Source: Rhizomys pruinosus (taxonomy: Eukaryota; Chordata; Mammalia; Rodentia; Spalacidae). From it: a DNA stretch of 64,000 nt. The notes under the pieces are model-generated. The model had not been told where the DNA came from. It saw only the letters and a program-made list of their open reading frames with translations, and ran no database searches. The position numbers and the translations under genes are program-made. Location of the stretch: assembly GCA_009823505.1 (NCBI GenBank), contig VZQC01005710.1:2298788-2362787 (forward strand), in the 5' to 3' direction. Shown here piece after piece: positions 22,426 to 34,241 of this stretch; position 1 is the stretch's first letter; every line of letters starts with the position of its first letter.

Positions 22426-22479
22426 ACGGATAGGGTGCATCTTGATTAAGTTACTACATTGGACATACTTATTTACATT

Positions 22480-22640
22480 TTAAACTGATAAAGAATAAAA
22501 GTATACACATTTATGGGGCACCATGCAATGTTTCAATGATTGTATACACTTCACGGAGTTCAGTCAGAGTTAGCAGATCCATCTCTTCAAACACTATTTT
22601 TTTTGTAGTGCTCATGCTAAGTGTTTCCAGTACTGACTGA
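22480..22640. repeat. Mammal-wide L1 3'-end fragment, copy A
   Basis: ATACACATTTATGGGGCACC, GCAATGTTTCAATGATTGTA and AGATCCATCTCTTCAAACAC follow a common old L1 untranslated-end pattern. Orientation not settled. Copy B is at 28973-29133. Confidence 0.5.
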
Positions 22641-23424
22641 GATGGTCACCTTTATCAGTGGCCAGTGAGTGGACTGCCCTAAGGGCACACGGCTCTTGGA
22701 TGAGAGTCTCAGAACTTGGAACAGAGCTGAGATCTGAGAGAAACTTAAGAGAGAGTTGGTGGGAACAGGGATGGAGTGGATCTTGAAGGGTGGAGAAGGC
22801 GGGTGATGATCCCTGTGCTCTGGGTGAGCAGATGCAGGGACTGTGGCCTTACCCAGCTATGGGAACACAGGAGGCAGAGCTTAGAGGGAAGAGGACCACA
22901 GTGCAGGAACCTGAGGTACGCAGAGGAAGTAGTCGACACAGCTGGGAGCACATGGCTCCCCATCTCCTTAGCTCGGCTGTCTCTCAGTATGGCTGCCTCT
23001 GCTTCCTTTGGACTCTGTGGGTCATTGCTATAGACACACCTCAGCTTTAGAAGCTTGCATGTGGCAGAGAAGACTTCCTTTTCTAGATACTAGGTGTGGG
23101 ACAAAAACTCATCTGGGACTCCAGCCTCACTCTCCTGGAGATGCGCTGCCCCATGTTTGCTCATGGGAGTCTACCTCCGTGCTCCTGCTGGACTGGACTC
23201 ACAGTCTCAGGTTACTGCAGCACCTCCATGCTCCTGCCTGATGCTCCTCTAGTCCTGGGCAGTTGTGTGGGTCCTTGGCCCCTCCATCAGTGGCTGAAGA
23301 GGGAAGATGCTGATGTAGTAATACAGTTCACACCCATAATCGTGGATCTAGAGCAACACTGGCATGTAATGAGTCTTTAGATGAGGATGCTCCAAGTCTG
23401 GCAATTAGAGGGAATGTGAGGGCT
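22641..23424. other. Unique part of the duplicated unit, copy A
   Basis: No supported feature; nearly identical to 29134-29917. Confidence 0.5.
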
Positions 23425-23840
23425 CGGGACTGGGGATGTGGTGTAGTCTGTAAAATACTTGCCATGCAAACTTGAAGACCTTCATTCAGATCCCAGCACC
23501 CACATGAAAAACTGGGCATGGCTCATGAGCCTGTATCCCCGGTCCCTAGGAGGCAGGATGGGAGGAGTCCTCGGGCTCGCTGTCCAGCCAGTCTAACCCA
23601 TCTGTGAGCCCCAAGTTTAGTGAGAGATGCTGCTTCAAAAAATAACATGGAAAGCAATTCAGGAAGACATCGACCTCAGACTGCCACATACGTGAGCATA
23701 CATGAGCATACATGAGCATGCAGTCACAGGAGTGTGCATGTCCACACACACACACACACATTCCTACTCATGTGAATACTTTCCCCACGTGAACACATGC
23801 ACACATGTGTACACACACACATATACACACACATAAGAAA
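23425..23840 (+). repeat. B4/RSINE1-family SINE with CA-rich tail, copy A
   Basis: GGGACTGGGGATGTGGTGTA head, CAGATCCCAGCACCCACATG, then GCATACATGAGCATACATGA and CA repeats. Copy B is at 29918-30333. Confidence 0.65.
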
Positions 23841-24116
23841 GAATGAAAAGAACATCTTAGTGCTTTAGGGAGGAATTATTGAAGGCAATTGTCAATGAGA
23901 CTGGAAACTGACTTGGTGGATCTCTTTCTAAGTAAGTGTTGTTCAAATCCAGAAGGTCAGGAAGTCACTGGGCTGGTTCCTCCCCTTCCCCTTCCCCTTC
24001 CCCAGGGGCGCCTTTGTACTTCAGCAGTGAAGGCAGAGGGGGGAGTTCTGTAGGGAATTTTTTACAAAGTGGTATATGAAAATTTCACAGTATGGACTGT
24101 GGTCTCTCCCTCTCTT

Positions 24117-24120
<4 letters not shown>

Positions 24121-24167
<47 letters not shown>
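24121..24167. repeat. (CT)n tract at the junction of the two copies
   Basis: The CT run ends copy A and leads straight into the tetranucleotide array that begins copy B. The word CTCTCTTTCTTTCTCT before it also precedes the CT tract at 30.6 kb. Confidence 0.95.
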
Positions 24168-24173
<6 letters not shown>

Positions 24174-24987
24174 ATCTATCTCTATCTATCTCTATCTCTA
24201 TCTATATCTATATCTCTATCTAGCTCTATCTCTATCTAGCTCTATCTATATCTCTATCTTGATTCACTGTGATTGTGTCCTGTTGAGTGACAGGAGTTTA
24301 ACCATCTTCAGAGGCAGGAACAACACACTCAACCACCCAGTGGAGACCAGCGTGGAGCCCATGTATTTCCACAACGAGAAACAACAAAATGTGACCAGAA
24401 GGACCCATCCGCACTCTGTGCCCACAACAGAAGCAACCTTCCCTCCTTGGGTGTTGCCCACCTCAACCTTCTGTCCTTGGGTGCTGCCCACCTCCACAGC
24501 CTTAGAAGGACAAGGAGACAGAGTGGGCCCCTTCAGAAACCACAGGGGAAGCAGAGAAGGCAGCCAGCCGGGCAAGCTCTGCACTGGTCTTCCTGGACAG
24601 GTGTGTCTGTAGGTGCTGCTGTTGATGGTGGACACCTGACTCCAGTTTCTCCAGCCTTGCAACATGGACACAGGCCAGTGATTCTCTTGGCCGGTTCCAG
24701 GCACTTAGCTTTGGACTGGGGCTACCTCATCACCACCCCTAGTTCTGGGACATCTGGCTTTGTGAGTTTTGCAGCACCTGGGATTCCCCAGCATGCAGAC
24801 AGCCGTTGATGAACTACCCAGCCTCTAGTCATGCAAGCCAATCTGGCAACATTCCCTTTTATAACTGCATATCTGTTGATCAGTTTCCCTAGAGACTGCC
24901 CACTTCTTTATTAGTGAGTAGTATTCTGTCGTGTGTAACCATTGCAGCTTATTATTCACCTCTGGGTGGGCCTTTGGGCTATTTTCT

Positions 24988-25175
24988 TTAAAAAAATTAT
25001 TTTACATATATGAGTGCATTGCCTGCATGTATGTGAGTCTAGGTCAGAAGGCATCAAACCCCTGGAACTGAAGTTACAGATGGTGGATAGCCACCATGTG
25101 GGTACCGGGAATCGAACCCGGGTCCTCTGCAAGAGCAGCCCGTGCTCTTAACCACTGAGCCGTCTCTCCAATCCC
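24988..25175 (-). repeat. B2-like SINE, copy B
   Basis: Reversed SINE with an intact B-box region GGGAATCGAACCCGGGTCC. It retains bases missing from 18486-18671. Confidence 0.82.
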
Positions 25176-25231
25176 TCTCATAATCTCTTATGAATAACGT
25201 TTCTGAGACTTTTCTCTTTCTCTCTTTTTCT

Positions 25232-25326
25232 CTTTGTGTGTATGTTTGCAGGTGGGTTTGTAGATGGAGTTTGTGTACAGGTGTGTTCACGCGAGTGGAG
25301 ACCAGAGCTTTTCACACCCTTGTATG

Positions 25327-25357
<31 letters not shown>

Positions 25358-25634
25358 GTGTATGTGTATGTGTGTGTGTGCGTGTGTGTGTGTGTGTGTA
25401 TGTGTGTGTGTGTGTGTGGTGGGTATACACACACAGGTGTGTGTAGGCCAGATACAACCTTGACTGTTGTCCCTCAAATGCCATCGTGTCCGTTTGTTTA
25501 CTGTTTATTTGTTTGGGTTGGGGCCATGTGCAGTGCTCACCTGATATCTGTGTGGGTTCTGGGAATCCAAACTCAGGTCTTCATGCCTGCACAGTAATAG
25601 TGATCACTCTAACCACCAAGCCATCACCCCAGAC
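25232..25634 (-). repeat. B4-family SINE with internal GT microsatellite, copy B
   Basis: Counterpart of 18725-19127. The GT array, 25325-25418, is longer and more regular than in copy A. Confidence 0.65.
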
Positions 25635-27727
25635 TTCAGCTTGCTTTAAAGTGATCAGAATTCTTGTGCCTGTGTTAGTCAAGATTATGTCACCATGAAC
25701 TCACACCTGAAAGGAACAACTTGAGGCTCATGGTTTGAGAGGGTTCAGCACTGCATGCAGGGAAGGCAGGCCGGTGGGGGTGGCTCACAGGAACATGAAG
25801 CCTTTGGTTATGTCATGTTGATGGTTAGGTGGCAGACAGCTGGAACTGGAAGCTCTGATTCCCCCCAGGGACCTCCACGTGAAAGGCTCCATAACCTCCC
25901 CGAGTGGCTCTACCCCATGGTAATCAAATGCTCAAACATTCAAAGCATAGTAGTTTTTGATGCTTTACTGCGAGTGACTGTTCCTGTACCCTGGCACCCA
26001 GTTATGTTACCCTGTGTCATGAGACTCAGCACAGCACTCTTTACAGCAGTGGCTTCATGCTTTGGGGGCTCACACAAGCAGAAATGGTCCTTTTGGGTGA
26101 CAGAAATTTAGGGCTCAGTATATAGTGTCCTGGGGCCAGCTCACTTGCAATAGTGGATGTTGCTCTCCTTGTCCCAATCCAGGTTGATTGTGGTTTGATG
26201 TCAGACACGGCAGGAGCATTTACAGTGTGGGACTCAGTGAGAGTCGCAAATTCAGGCTCCCCCCACCTCAGCCCCAAGGAATGGTCATTAGCCCTTTCAG
26301 TGTGCTGAACATATCACACCTGCAGCCGATCTGCTACGAGGGAGACCAAGGTTTCCACTATTGCTGTGGATGGAAAGGGTTCATTCTGCATGAGAATTCA
26401 TTTCAGTGCTGGGCATCTTACAGCCAGGAATAGCCCGCCTCAAGCAGCCTGTGTTCCCTTGCAACACACAGATGAAACTGAGCCAAAGAACAACCTCGAA
26501 GACTATGGACAGAGAGGAACCCTCTGGAGACAGCCATAGCCAGCATGTGGGTCCACTCTGGGACGTGTCTCCCTGTCCATGGCTGTCTTTGTGGCCTTCC
26601 TGTCCCCCAGCAGGTGCAGGTGAGACAGCCCCATTTTCTTCACGACGAGACCAGCGCCTGACACAACATGGCAGAGCTCCCAATGAGAACCAGCTGGAGC
26701 ATTGTCCCTAGGGTCCTTTCCCACAGCAGACCGAATTGGCAGCAAGAACCTCACAGTCTTAAGTGCACGTGTTTGGCGTTAGGTGGGAGTTGGGCAGGCT
26801 CAGTTCCGAGTAGCGTGGCTAGCTGTGTTTCCAGAGAAGTGGTGCTTCAGTTTGAATTAAAGTTCCCAGTGACTAAAGAGTATATGGCATTTCTTATAAA
26901 CAGTGTGAGCCTGAAAGGAAAGCCCTACCCATCTGAGACTGTGCTCATGGATGAGAATCAAGTGTGGAACCCCCTCCGTCATTTTGAGAGCATTCCACAG
27001 CAATGCACAGGCCAATGCTTCTTCCCTTGGGGCCCTACAGCTATGCATTAGGGATGATTTTTCTAATACCTGCTGCGTGCAGGCCCTATGCTAAGCTGCA
27101 GGGTTTAAATACAGATCTTTGGTTGCTGTTTTGTTTCAGTGTGTGTGTGTATGTGCTTGTATGTGTGTGAGTTCATATGTGTACGTGCATGTGGGTGCTA
27201 GAGGCTGACAATGAATATCGTCTGTTAAGTTCATTTTGAGGGAGACTCGGCTCAGTGAGGAGAAAATGTCAGGACTCCAGTGAAAAAGAAGTTGGGTTTA
27301 TTTCAGGCGTGGTGGCTGGCCTGCCTGTGTTGGGATTAGGATGACCAGCATTAGAATGTCCCCCAAACAGCAGTGTTATAACCAGGTACATAAGGAAGCT
27401 AGTTTACAAGGAAGTGGGGGTGAGGAGATGGGTGTAGGTGGGTCTGTGGCTGGGATCAGTGGGAGCGTCTTGAGAGAAACTGAAGGCTGGCTACGGTCTC
27501 CAGTGAGGTGGGATTGCAGGGTGTGCCAGCAATTTTTCTTGGAGCACAGGAACACAGTTCAGGGTAATTATTTCTCGGGACTTCTGCCTCAATTGGCTTC
27601 CTGAAATCCCTGACTTAGGTGGGCAACAATCTTACATCTTCCTCAACTCCTTTCCTCTTTATGTGCTGAGGTGGGACTCTCATTGAATTTAGAGCTCAAC
27701 CTGGTTGCTCTACCTAACCAGTTTGGT
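25635..27727. other. Unique part of the duplicated unit, copy B
   Basis: Counterpart of 19128-21239; no gene recognised. Confidence 0.5.
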
Positions 27728-28001
27728 CCAGGGGTCCTTTGTGTCTGCTTCCTGCACGTTGTGATACAAAGTGGGCCGGCATGCTCGTCCAGCATTTACA
27801 TGGTGCAGGGAATCCAGACTCTGGTTGGTCATGCGTTGGTCATGCTCGTACCAGTGCTTCACCTGTGCAGTCATCTTCTAAACCCCTTGTTTTATTTTTG
27901 AGAAAGGTTCCAACTCTATAGCCCTGTCTGGCCTCAAATTCATGAGTCTCCTGCCTCAGTCTCGCAGGGCTGGGATTACAGGCCTGTGTCACCATGCCTG
28001 G
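27728..28001 (-). repeat. B4-type end plus B1-like fragment, copy B
   Basis: 27728-27886 is the B4-type end. 27893-28001 is a reversed B1-like piece with CTGGCCTCAAATTCATGAGT and GCTGGGATTACAGGC intact. Confidence 0.6.
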
Positions 28002-28188
28002 CCAAATACAGTTCTTACTCTCTAGGGGTAACAATCTATCCTGGGACACAGTGAAATCAAACACTCAGTATAGTGTAACAAGCACTTTATTGAACCCAAA
28101 AGGAAATTTTTCTGGACCGGGGGCTCCTTGGAGTTCAAAGGCAGAGTGCAAGCCATACCAGTAGCAGAGGGAGAGCAGGTGCTCCTGT

Positions 28189-28321
28189 AGAGGAATAGGG
28201 GAGCACCCCACAGAGGAATGGGGGAGCACCCCACAGAGGAATGGGGGAGCACCCCACAGAGGAATGGGGGAGCACCCCACAGAGGAATGGGGGAGCACCC
28301 CACAGAGGAATGGGGGAGCAT
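28189..28321. repeat. 23-bp tandem repeat, about 6 units, copy B
   Basis: Identical in unit and copy number to 21696-21828. Confidence 0.95.
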
Positions 28322-28641
28322 CCAAGAGCCTCAGACCTCTCAAGACTGGCAGGAGCTCAGAGTGTGTGCAGCTCAGGGTGAGGCAGCCACCTGGAAAGAT
28401 GTGGTCACGCTTTGTGGACTGCCAGAAATGGTGTGGAACAGGCCATTTAAGTGGAACTGCTTGGTGCAGTGTGGACGGATCCGTGGAAAGCTGGAAGCCA
28501 TGTTCCAAAGTGGATTTGAGGCCACAGTGCTCTCCAGTGGAAGGAAAATACCTCCAAGGCTCTTGATTCACCCACAGTGAACTCGTAGGAACTGGCTTGC
28601 AGATAAAGAATGGAATTTGGAGAGTTAGTAGAGTGCAGTCA

Positions 28642-29133
28642 CACACACACCCCCCCCCCCCCCCCTGGGCAGGGGATTTGTGAATACCCAGCTAGCTGAA
28701 GTGTTGGGAGAGAGAGTAACCTGCCTTCCTGTGCTAGGAAGCATGGGCTGGCAAGGGGATGGAACTCCAATAGACATGGCATATACAGGGTTTTTTGCTT
28801 GTTTGTTTGAGACTGGTCCCATAGCCCTGCCTGGCCTGGAATACACTATACAATGCCCCAGGGCAATTCTTTTGTTCCACCCTCCCGCTAGGATTATTGG
28901 CATGAGCCAGCTCACGTGACGGATAGGGTGCATCTTGATTAAGTTACTACATTGGACATACTTATTTACATTTTAAACTGATAAAGAATAAAAGTATACA
29001 CATTTATGGGGCACCATGCAATGTTTCAATGATTGTATACACTTCACGGAGTTCAGTCAGAGTTAGCAGATCCATCTCTTCAAACACTATTTTTTTTGTA
29101 GTGCTCATGCTAAGTGTTTCCAGTACTGACTGA
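28642..29133. repeat. C run, B1-like fragment and L1 3'-end fragment, copy B
   Basis: The C run lies near 28650-28665, the B1-like piece at 28791-28918 and the L1 end at 28973-29133, matching copy A. Confidence 0.5.
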
Positions 29134-29917
29134 GATGGTCACCTTTATCAGTGGCCAGTGAGTGGACTGCCCTAAGGGCACACGGCTCTTGGATGAGAGT
29201 CTCAGAACTTGGAACAGAGCTGAGATCTGAGAGAAACTTAAGAGAGAGTTGGTGGGAACAGGGATGGAGTGGATCTTGAAGGGTGGAGAAGGCGGGTGAT
29301 GATCCCTGTGCTCTGGGTGAGCAGATGCAGGGACTGTGGCCTTACCCAGCTATGGGAACACAGGAGGCAGAGCTTAGAGGGAAGAGGACCACAGTGCAGG
29401 AACCTGAGGTACGCAGAGGAAGTAGTCGACACAGCTGGGAGCACATGGCTCCCCATCTCCTTAGCTCGGCTGTCTCTCAGTATGGCTGCCTCTGCTTCCT
29501 TTGGACTCTGTGGGTCATTGCTATAGACACACCTCAGCTTTAGAAGCTTGCATGTGGCAGAGAAGACTTCCTTTTCTAGATACTAGGTGTGGGACAAAAA
29601 CTCATCTGGGACTCCAGCCTCACTCTCCTGGAGATGCGCTGCCCCATGTTTGCTCATGGGAGTCTACCTCCGTGCTCCTGCTGGACTGGACTCACAGTCT
29701 CAGGTTACTGCAGCACCTCCATGCTCCTGCCTGATGCTCCTCTAGTCCTGGGCAGTTGTGTGGGTCCTTGGCCCCTCCATCAGTGGCTGAAGAGGGAAGA
29801 TGCTGATGTAGTAATACAGTTCACACCCATAATCGTGGATCTAGAGCAACACTGGCATGTAATGAGTCTTTAGATGAGGATGCTCCAAGTCTGGCAATTA
29901 GAGGGAATGTGAGGGCT

Positions 29918-30333
29918 CGGGACTGGGGATGTGGTGTAGTCTGTAAAATACTTGCCATGCAAACTTGAAGACCTTCATTCAGATCCCAGCACCCACATGA
30001 AAAACTGGGCATGGCTCATGAGCCTGTATCCCCGGTCCCTAGGAGGCAGGATGGGAGGAGTCCTCGGGCTCGCTGTCCAGCCAGTCTAACCCATCTGTGA
30101 GCCCCAAGTTTAGTGAGAGATGCTGCTTCAAAAAATAACATGGAAAGCAATTCAGGAAGACATCGACCTCAGACTGCCACATACGTGAGCATACATGAGC
30201 ATACATGAGCATGCAGTCACAGGAGTGTGCATGTCCACACACACACACACACATTCCTACTCATGTGAATACTTTCCCCACGTGAACACATGCACACATG
30301 TGTACACACACACATATACACACACATAAGAAA
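29918..30333 (+). repeat. B4/RSINE1-family SINE with CA-rich tail, copy B
   Basis: Counterpart of 23425-23840. Confidence 0.65.
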
Positions 30334-30609
30334 GAATGAAAAGAACATCTTAGTGCTTTAGGGAGGAATTATTGAAGGCAATTGTCAATGAGACTGGAAA
30401 CTGACTTGGTGGATCTCTTTCTAAGTAAGTGTTGTTCAAATCCAGAAGGTCAGGAAGTCACTGGGCTGGTTCCTCCCCTTCCCCTTCCCCTTCCCCAGGG
30501 GCGCCTTTGTACTTCAGCAGTGAAGGCAGAGGGGGGAGTTCTGTAGGGAATTTTTTACAAAGTGGTATATGAAAATTTCACAGTATGGACTGTGGTCTCT
30601 CCCTCTCTT

Positions 30610-30614
<5 letters not shown>

Positions 30615-30664
<50 letters not shown>
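30615..30664. repeat. (CT)n tract at the right edge of the duplication
   Basis: An uninterrupted CT run of about 50 bp followed by GTAAAGTGACACC, which is not the tetranucleotide array. Confidence 0.95.
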
Positions 30665-30668
<4 letters not shown>

Positions 30669-30978
30669 AGTGACACCCTGGGAATATACTTGAGGCTCCT
30701 AGGAGGAGAGCTCAGCAGCTTTCCATATTGCTAGAAAGATAAGTCACGTTCGTTTCTAAGTGATCTACACGGTTTCGTCTATTGCTGTTGTATTTCTCAG
30801 GCCTGTGGCACAGGCCTGGTGGGAACCAAAAGCCCTGGGCACAAGGATGTGAGAAAGGATGTGAAGGTGTGGCCAGCTGGCCAGCGGGGAGGTGAGGGGC
30901 CTCATTCTGACCACAGAGAGTTTTGCTTCCTTTTTAGAGATCTGTGACATGTGTCATCGGAGAACATACAGGAAGGCA

Positions 30979-31150
30979 GTTTGTGAGTTGTGAGGTAATG
31001 CTGCATTGGACTAGAAGGTGATCCTTGATCTCATGAGAAACTAGATACGGGCTATGTCTGCTGAGTTTGTGAGTTGTGAGGTAATGCTGTATTGGACTAG
31101 AAGGTGATCTGTGATCTCATGAGAAACTAGATATGGGCTGTGTCTGCCGA
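30979..31150. repeat. 86-bp direct tandem duplication
   Basis: Units 30979-31064 and 31065-31150 both begin GTTTGTGAGTTGTGAGGTAA and differ at only a few positions. A third partial start, GTTGTGATGTGAGG, follows. Confidence 0.92.
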
Positions 31151-31371
31151 GTTGTGATGTGAGGGTTGGAGCTTTATTTGCTGGTGGGGAAGGGAGCTGG
31201 GCCGCTTTCAGCCTCTGAAAGGATGGTCTGTCAGGCCTGGTCCCTGAGGTCTCAGCCCTCAATGCTCAGTGAAGTCTCTTTGCTTTCTCTCTCCTGTCTC
31301 TCTCTGTGTAAGGGTGGAGTTACTTTATTTCACACACATTTTTCTACTTCATATTACTTCTTCTAAGATCA
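31151..31371. other. Unique DNA
   Basis: No supported feature. Confidence 0.5.
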
Positions 31372-31566
31372 AGTCTCATGCAGCCCAAACCAGCCTCTAA
31401 GTCTTTATTCAGCTGATGATGATCTTGAGCGTCTGATTCTCCCCGTTCCATGTCCTGAGTGCTGGGATTACAGATGTGTATCACCGTGCCTGGTTTATCC
31501 TGTCCTGAGGCTTGAACCCAGGGCTTTGTGCATGCTGGCAAACACTCTGCTGACTGAACTCCTAGG
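31372..31566 (-). repeat. B4-family SINE
   Basis: B1-like GTGCTGGGATTACAGATGTG, then the reversed tRNA-like end GGCTTGAACCCAGGGCTTTG and GACTGAACTCCTAGGCC. Confidence 0.65.
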
Positions 31567-32334
31567 CCTCCACTCCAAATTCAGTAAAGCATGCTGCCAG
31601 CTTTTGGGGCCTCCCATGGGATAGGAGATTAAAGATCCTCAGAGTGTCCTCCAAGATTTAAATGATAAAATCCATAGACAGGGCAAAGTCTAGTGTCCTT
31701 GGAACCTCAGTCTACCAGACCTGACTGACTCTGCGCTAAGGCAGGGGGATCAGGAAGCCTTAGTATCAGGCAGCTCGGAATAGCAAGCTGGTCAAGCTAC
31801 CCAGACCTTGCCTGGGGTCACAGTGCCTGTGCCAGGAAACTGGTGACCTGGTTGGTGGCCTGGAGAGTCAGGAGCTGAATTATTTGGGGGGGTTGCAGGA
31901 ATTATGCATGAGGCTGACGTCCTGGCCCTCTGCTTCTTTCTAGGGGTTATGGCACACAGAGAAAGGGGGTTTCTTTTTCCTACTGAGGGCTGGCACAGTG
32001 TTTCTCCCCTGCCCTGGAGCTCCGTCCTGGTAATTTTTAGCTCCTTCTTTAGAATTCTGTGTGTTTCATAGGATCATCTTCCCTGTGGTCTGACGATGTG
32101 TCTCTGTGACCAGGACACAAGATGCCGACTAAGAGGAACAAGGAGTCTCCCCCAGCCTCCAACCCTCTGCCCCCAGAACTACCACCAAGAGCGAAGCCAC
32201 CTTCATGGCCCTTGTGACCTTTCTGTAGCAAAGTGTCTTCACAGCACACCTGGATGTTGGGCTCCCATAGGAATTCTGGCTGAGACTGGTCATGACTCCA
32301 AGTCTGAGGACTTGTGTCTTTCCTGAGCAATTTT
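31567..32334. other. Unique DNA, no gene recognised
   Basis: No supported feature. Confidence 0.5.
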
Positions 32335-32478
32335 CCCCAGTTACCTGGCCAGCCTGTTATCCTGTCTTTCCTCAGTTATCTGGCCAGCCCGATATCCTGT
32401 CTTTCCCCAGTTACCTGGCCAGCCCGTTGCCCTGTCTTTCCCCAGTTACCTGGCCAGCCCGTTATCCTGTCTTTCCTT
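32335..32478. repeat. 35-bp minisatellite, 4 units
   Basis: TTACCTGGCCAGCCCGTTAT recurs at 32341, 32376, 32411 and 32446, an exact 35-bp period with minor base changes. Confidence 0.95.
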
Positions 32479-32823
32479 CTGGAGTTTCATCAGGACACGT
32501 GTTAGACACTGCCGGTGGCCTTTCTTGCTTCTTGTCTCTCTCCTGCTTTCCTGGCCTGTGCTCCTGCATGTTTATAGCAGTTTGCATCCACCAGGCTGTG
32601 CAGGTTCGATTCTCCTAGCTGGTGTTCCTGCTGAGTGCTCACAGTGCTGTTCTGCAGGTGCTGGGTAAGCTTTAAGCACTTTCTCTTGTTGAAGTGGTAC
32701 TTAGGAGATTCACCAGCAATGTGTGTTCTAGAGAGCTTTGGGTTTGCTCCTGTCTGATGCCTGAATGAAGGTCTAAGGTTGGTCGAAATCAGGCCCCAGA
32801 TCCACAGACAGTTTGGACTTGTG
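32479..32823. other. Unique DNA
   Basis: No supported feature. Confidence 0.5.
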
Positions 32824-33058
32824 TTTTAAAATATTTTATTTATTATTTTTATTTTATCTGTATGAGTGTATTGCTTGCATGTATGTAAGTGCATGGCATC
32901 ATGTCCTGCAATGCCTGGAGAGGTCAGAAGAGGGCATCAGATAGCCTAGACTGGGAAGTATGGACAGTTGTTAGCTGCCATGTGGGTGCTGGGAATCGAA
33001 TCCGGGTCTTCTGCAAGAGCAGCCAATGTTCTTAACCACTGAGCCATCTCTCTAGCCC
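32824..33058 (-). repeat. B2-like SINE
   Basis: Reversed: tail TATTTTATTTATTATTTTTA, body GAGGTCAGAAGAGGGCATCA, B-box region GGGAATCGAATCCGGGTC, head GCCATCTCTCTAGCCC. Confidence 0.82.
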
Positions 33059-33167
33059 CTGGTCTTGTACTTTGAATTCTTAAAGAATTATTTTTCTCTT
33101 TCTAATCAGAACCCAGGTAGATATGGCAAGAATTCCCCCCATTTTCCTTATTAATATTCTGAGTAAG

Positions 33168-33465
33168 GCATGATGCTCTGTGTGGTGGGCAGGGGGCATG
33201 GTGTTCTGATGGTAGGCAGGGGGCATGGTGCTCTGCGTGGTGGGCAGGGGGCATGGTGTTCTGATGGTAGGCAGGGAGCATGGTGCTCTGTGTGGTGGGC
33301 AGGGGGGATGGTGTTCTGGTGGTAGGCAGGGGGCATGGTGTTCTGTGTGGTGGGCAGGGGGCATGGTGGTCTGTGTGATGGGCAGGGGGCATGGTGGTCT
33401 GTGTGGTGGGCAGGACGCATGGTGGTCTGTATGGTGGGCAGGGGGCATGGTGCTCTGTTCAGCAG
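33168..33465. repeat. 28-bp minisatellite, about 10 units
   Basis: Unit core GGTGGGCAGGGGGCATGGTG with alternating CTCTGTGT and TTCTGATGGTAGG tails. The G/C strand bias leaves open frames in several phases on both strands. Confidence 0.93.
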
Positions 33466-33784
33466 GGCAGGGAGAGTATGGTGCTACTCAGACCCCTGGG
33501 CTTTCATGAACAAACCCATTCCAGAAATTATAGTTCCATCTTGGAGACAAGAGAGCAAGCCAGCCACAGCAGACACTAGGCAAGATGGCTTAAGAGTTGC
33601 CGGGGTTGGTTTCCTGTGACAGAACAGGCACTGAGACTTCACCAGTGCACTGTGTGTTTATCTGTGACTGATTTTCATTTGATGGGTTCTTGGCAATTAG
33701 ACTGTTAAAAGTTCCTTAACACCTGGATGTAATTCTTTGCAGCAAAACAAAGGGCACACCATGTTCTTAAGTTCCTACGTTCTC
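33466..33784. other. Unique DNA
   Basis: No supported feature. Confidence 0.5.
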
Positions 33785-33797
33785 ATTCCTATGTTCT

Positions 33798-34030
33798 TTT
33801 TTTTTTTTTTTGTATGTGTATGAATGTACTGTCTGCATGTAGGTCTGTGCACCCATGTTGTGCAATGCTGCGGAGGTCAGAAGAGGGTTTCGGATTCCCC
33901 TGGAACTGGAGTTCTCCTGGAATTGGAGTTACAGACGGTTCTTAGCCGCCATGTGGGTGCTGGGGATCGAACCCGGGTCCTCTGCAAGAGCGGTCGGTGC
34001 TCCTAACTGCTAGGCTATCTCTCCAGCCCC
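33798..34030 (-). mobile_element. Young B2-like SINE (with internal 17-bp duplication)
   Basis: Reversed SINE with T run, reversed B box GGGGATCGAACCCGGGTCC and head CTATCTCTCCAGCCCC. The duplicated CTGGAGTTCTCCTGG/AATTGGAGTT segment is present. The target duplication ATTCCTATGTTCT lies on both sides. Confidence 0.87.
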
Positions 34031-34073
34031 ATCATTCCTATGTTCTCAGCACTTCAATGAGTATATTTTGGTT

Positions 34074-34087
34074 AAAAGTTTAATTGG
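34074..34087 (+). other. Target-site copy 1 (left of B1)
   Basis: AAAAGTTTAATTGG preceded by GGTT, giving the TT/AAAA nick context of the L1 endonuclease. Related copies are at 34229-34241 and 36681-36694. Confidence 0.85.
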
Positions 34088-34222
34088 AGGCTGGGCATAC
34101 ACCTTTAATCCTAGCACTTGGGAGGCAGAGACAGGCAGATCTCTGTGAGTTCAAAGCCAGCCTGGTCTACATAGCAAGTTCCAGGACAGCTGGAGCTACA
34201 GGGAGACCCTGTCTCAAAAAGA
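34088..34222 (+). mobile_element. B1 SINE
   Basis: AGGCTGGGCATACACCTTTA start, CAAAGCCAGCCTGGTCTACA core, GGGAGACCCTGTCTC end. Target-site-like sequences lie immediately on both sides. Confidence 0.88.
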
Positions 34223-34241
34223 TAAAACAAAGTTTAGTTGG

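Larger units (their letters stand above)
17667..24167. repeat. 6.5-kb direct tandem duplication, copy A
   Basis: The segment starts with a TCTA-type tetranucleotide array, then GATTCACTGTGATTGTGTCC at 17759, and ends in a CT tract. It is repeated in the same orientation at 24168-30664 with an offset of 6488-6507 bp. Long stretches are identical, including a 133-bp array with equal copy number. Differences are a few substitutions plus clusters of small deletions in copy A near 18.5 and 20.6-21.5 kb. Confidence 0.97.
24168..30664. repeat. 6.5-kb direct tandem duplication, copy B
   Basis: Same orientation and content as 17667-24167. Where the copies differ by indels, copy B generally matches the SINE family pattern better. 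It ends in the CT tract at 30615-30664, after which sequence unrelated to copy A's flank begins. Confidence 0.97.

Noticed and set aside
33168..33465. CRISPR-like regular repeats
   Set aside because: Direct head-to-tail repeats without unique spacers, in mammalian DNA.
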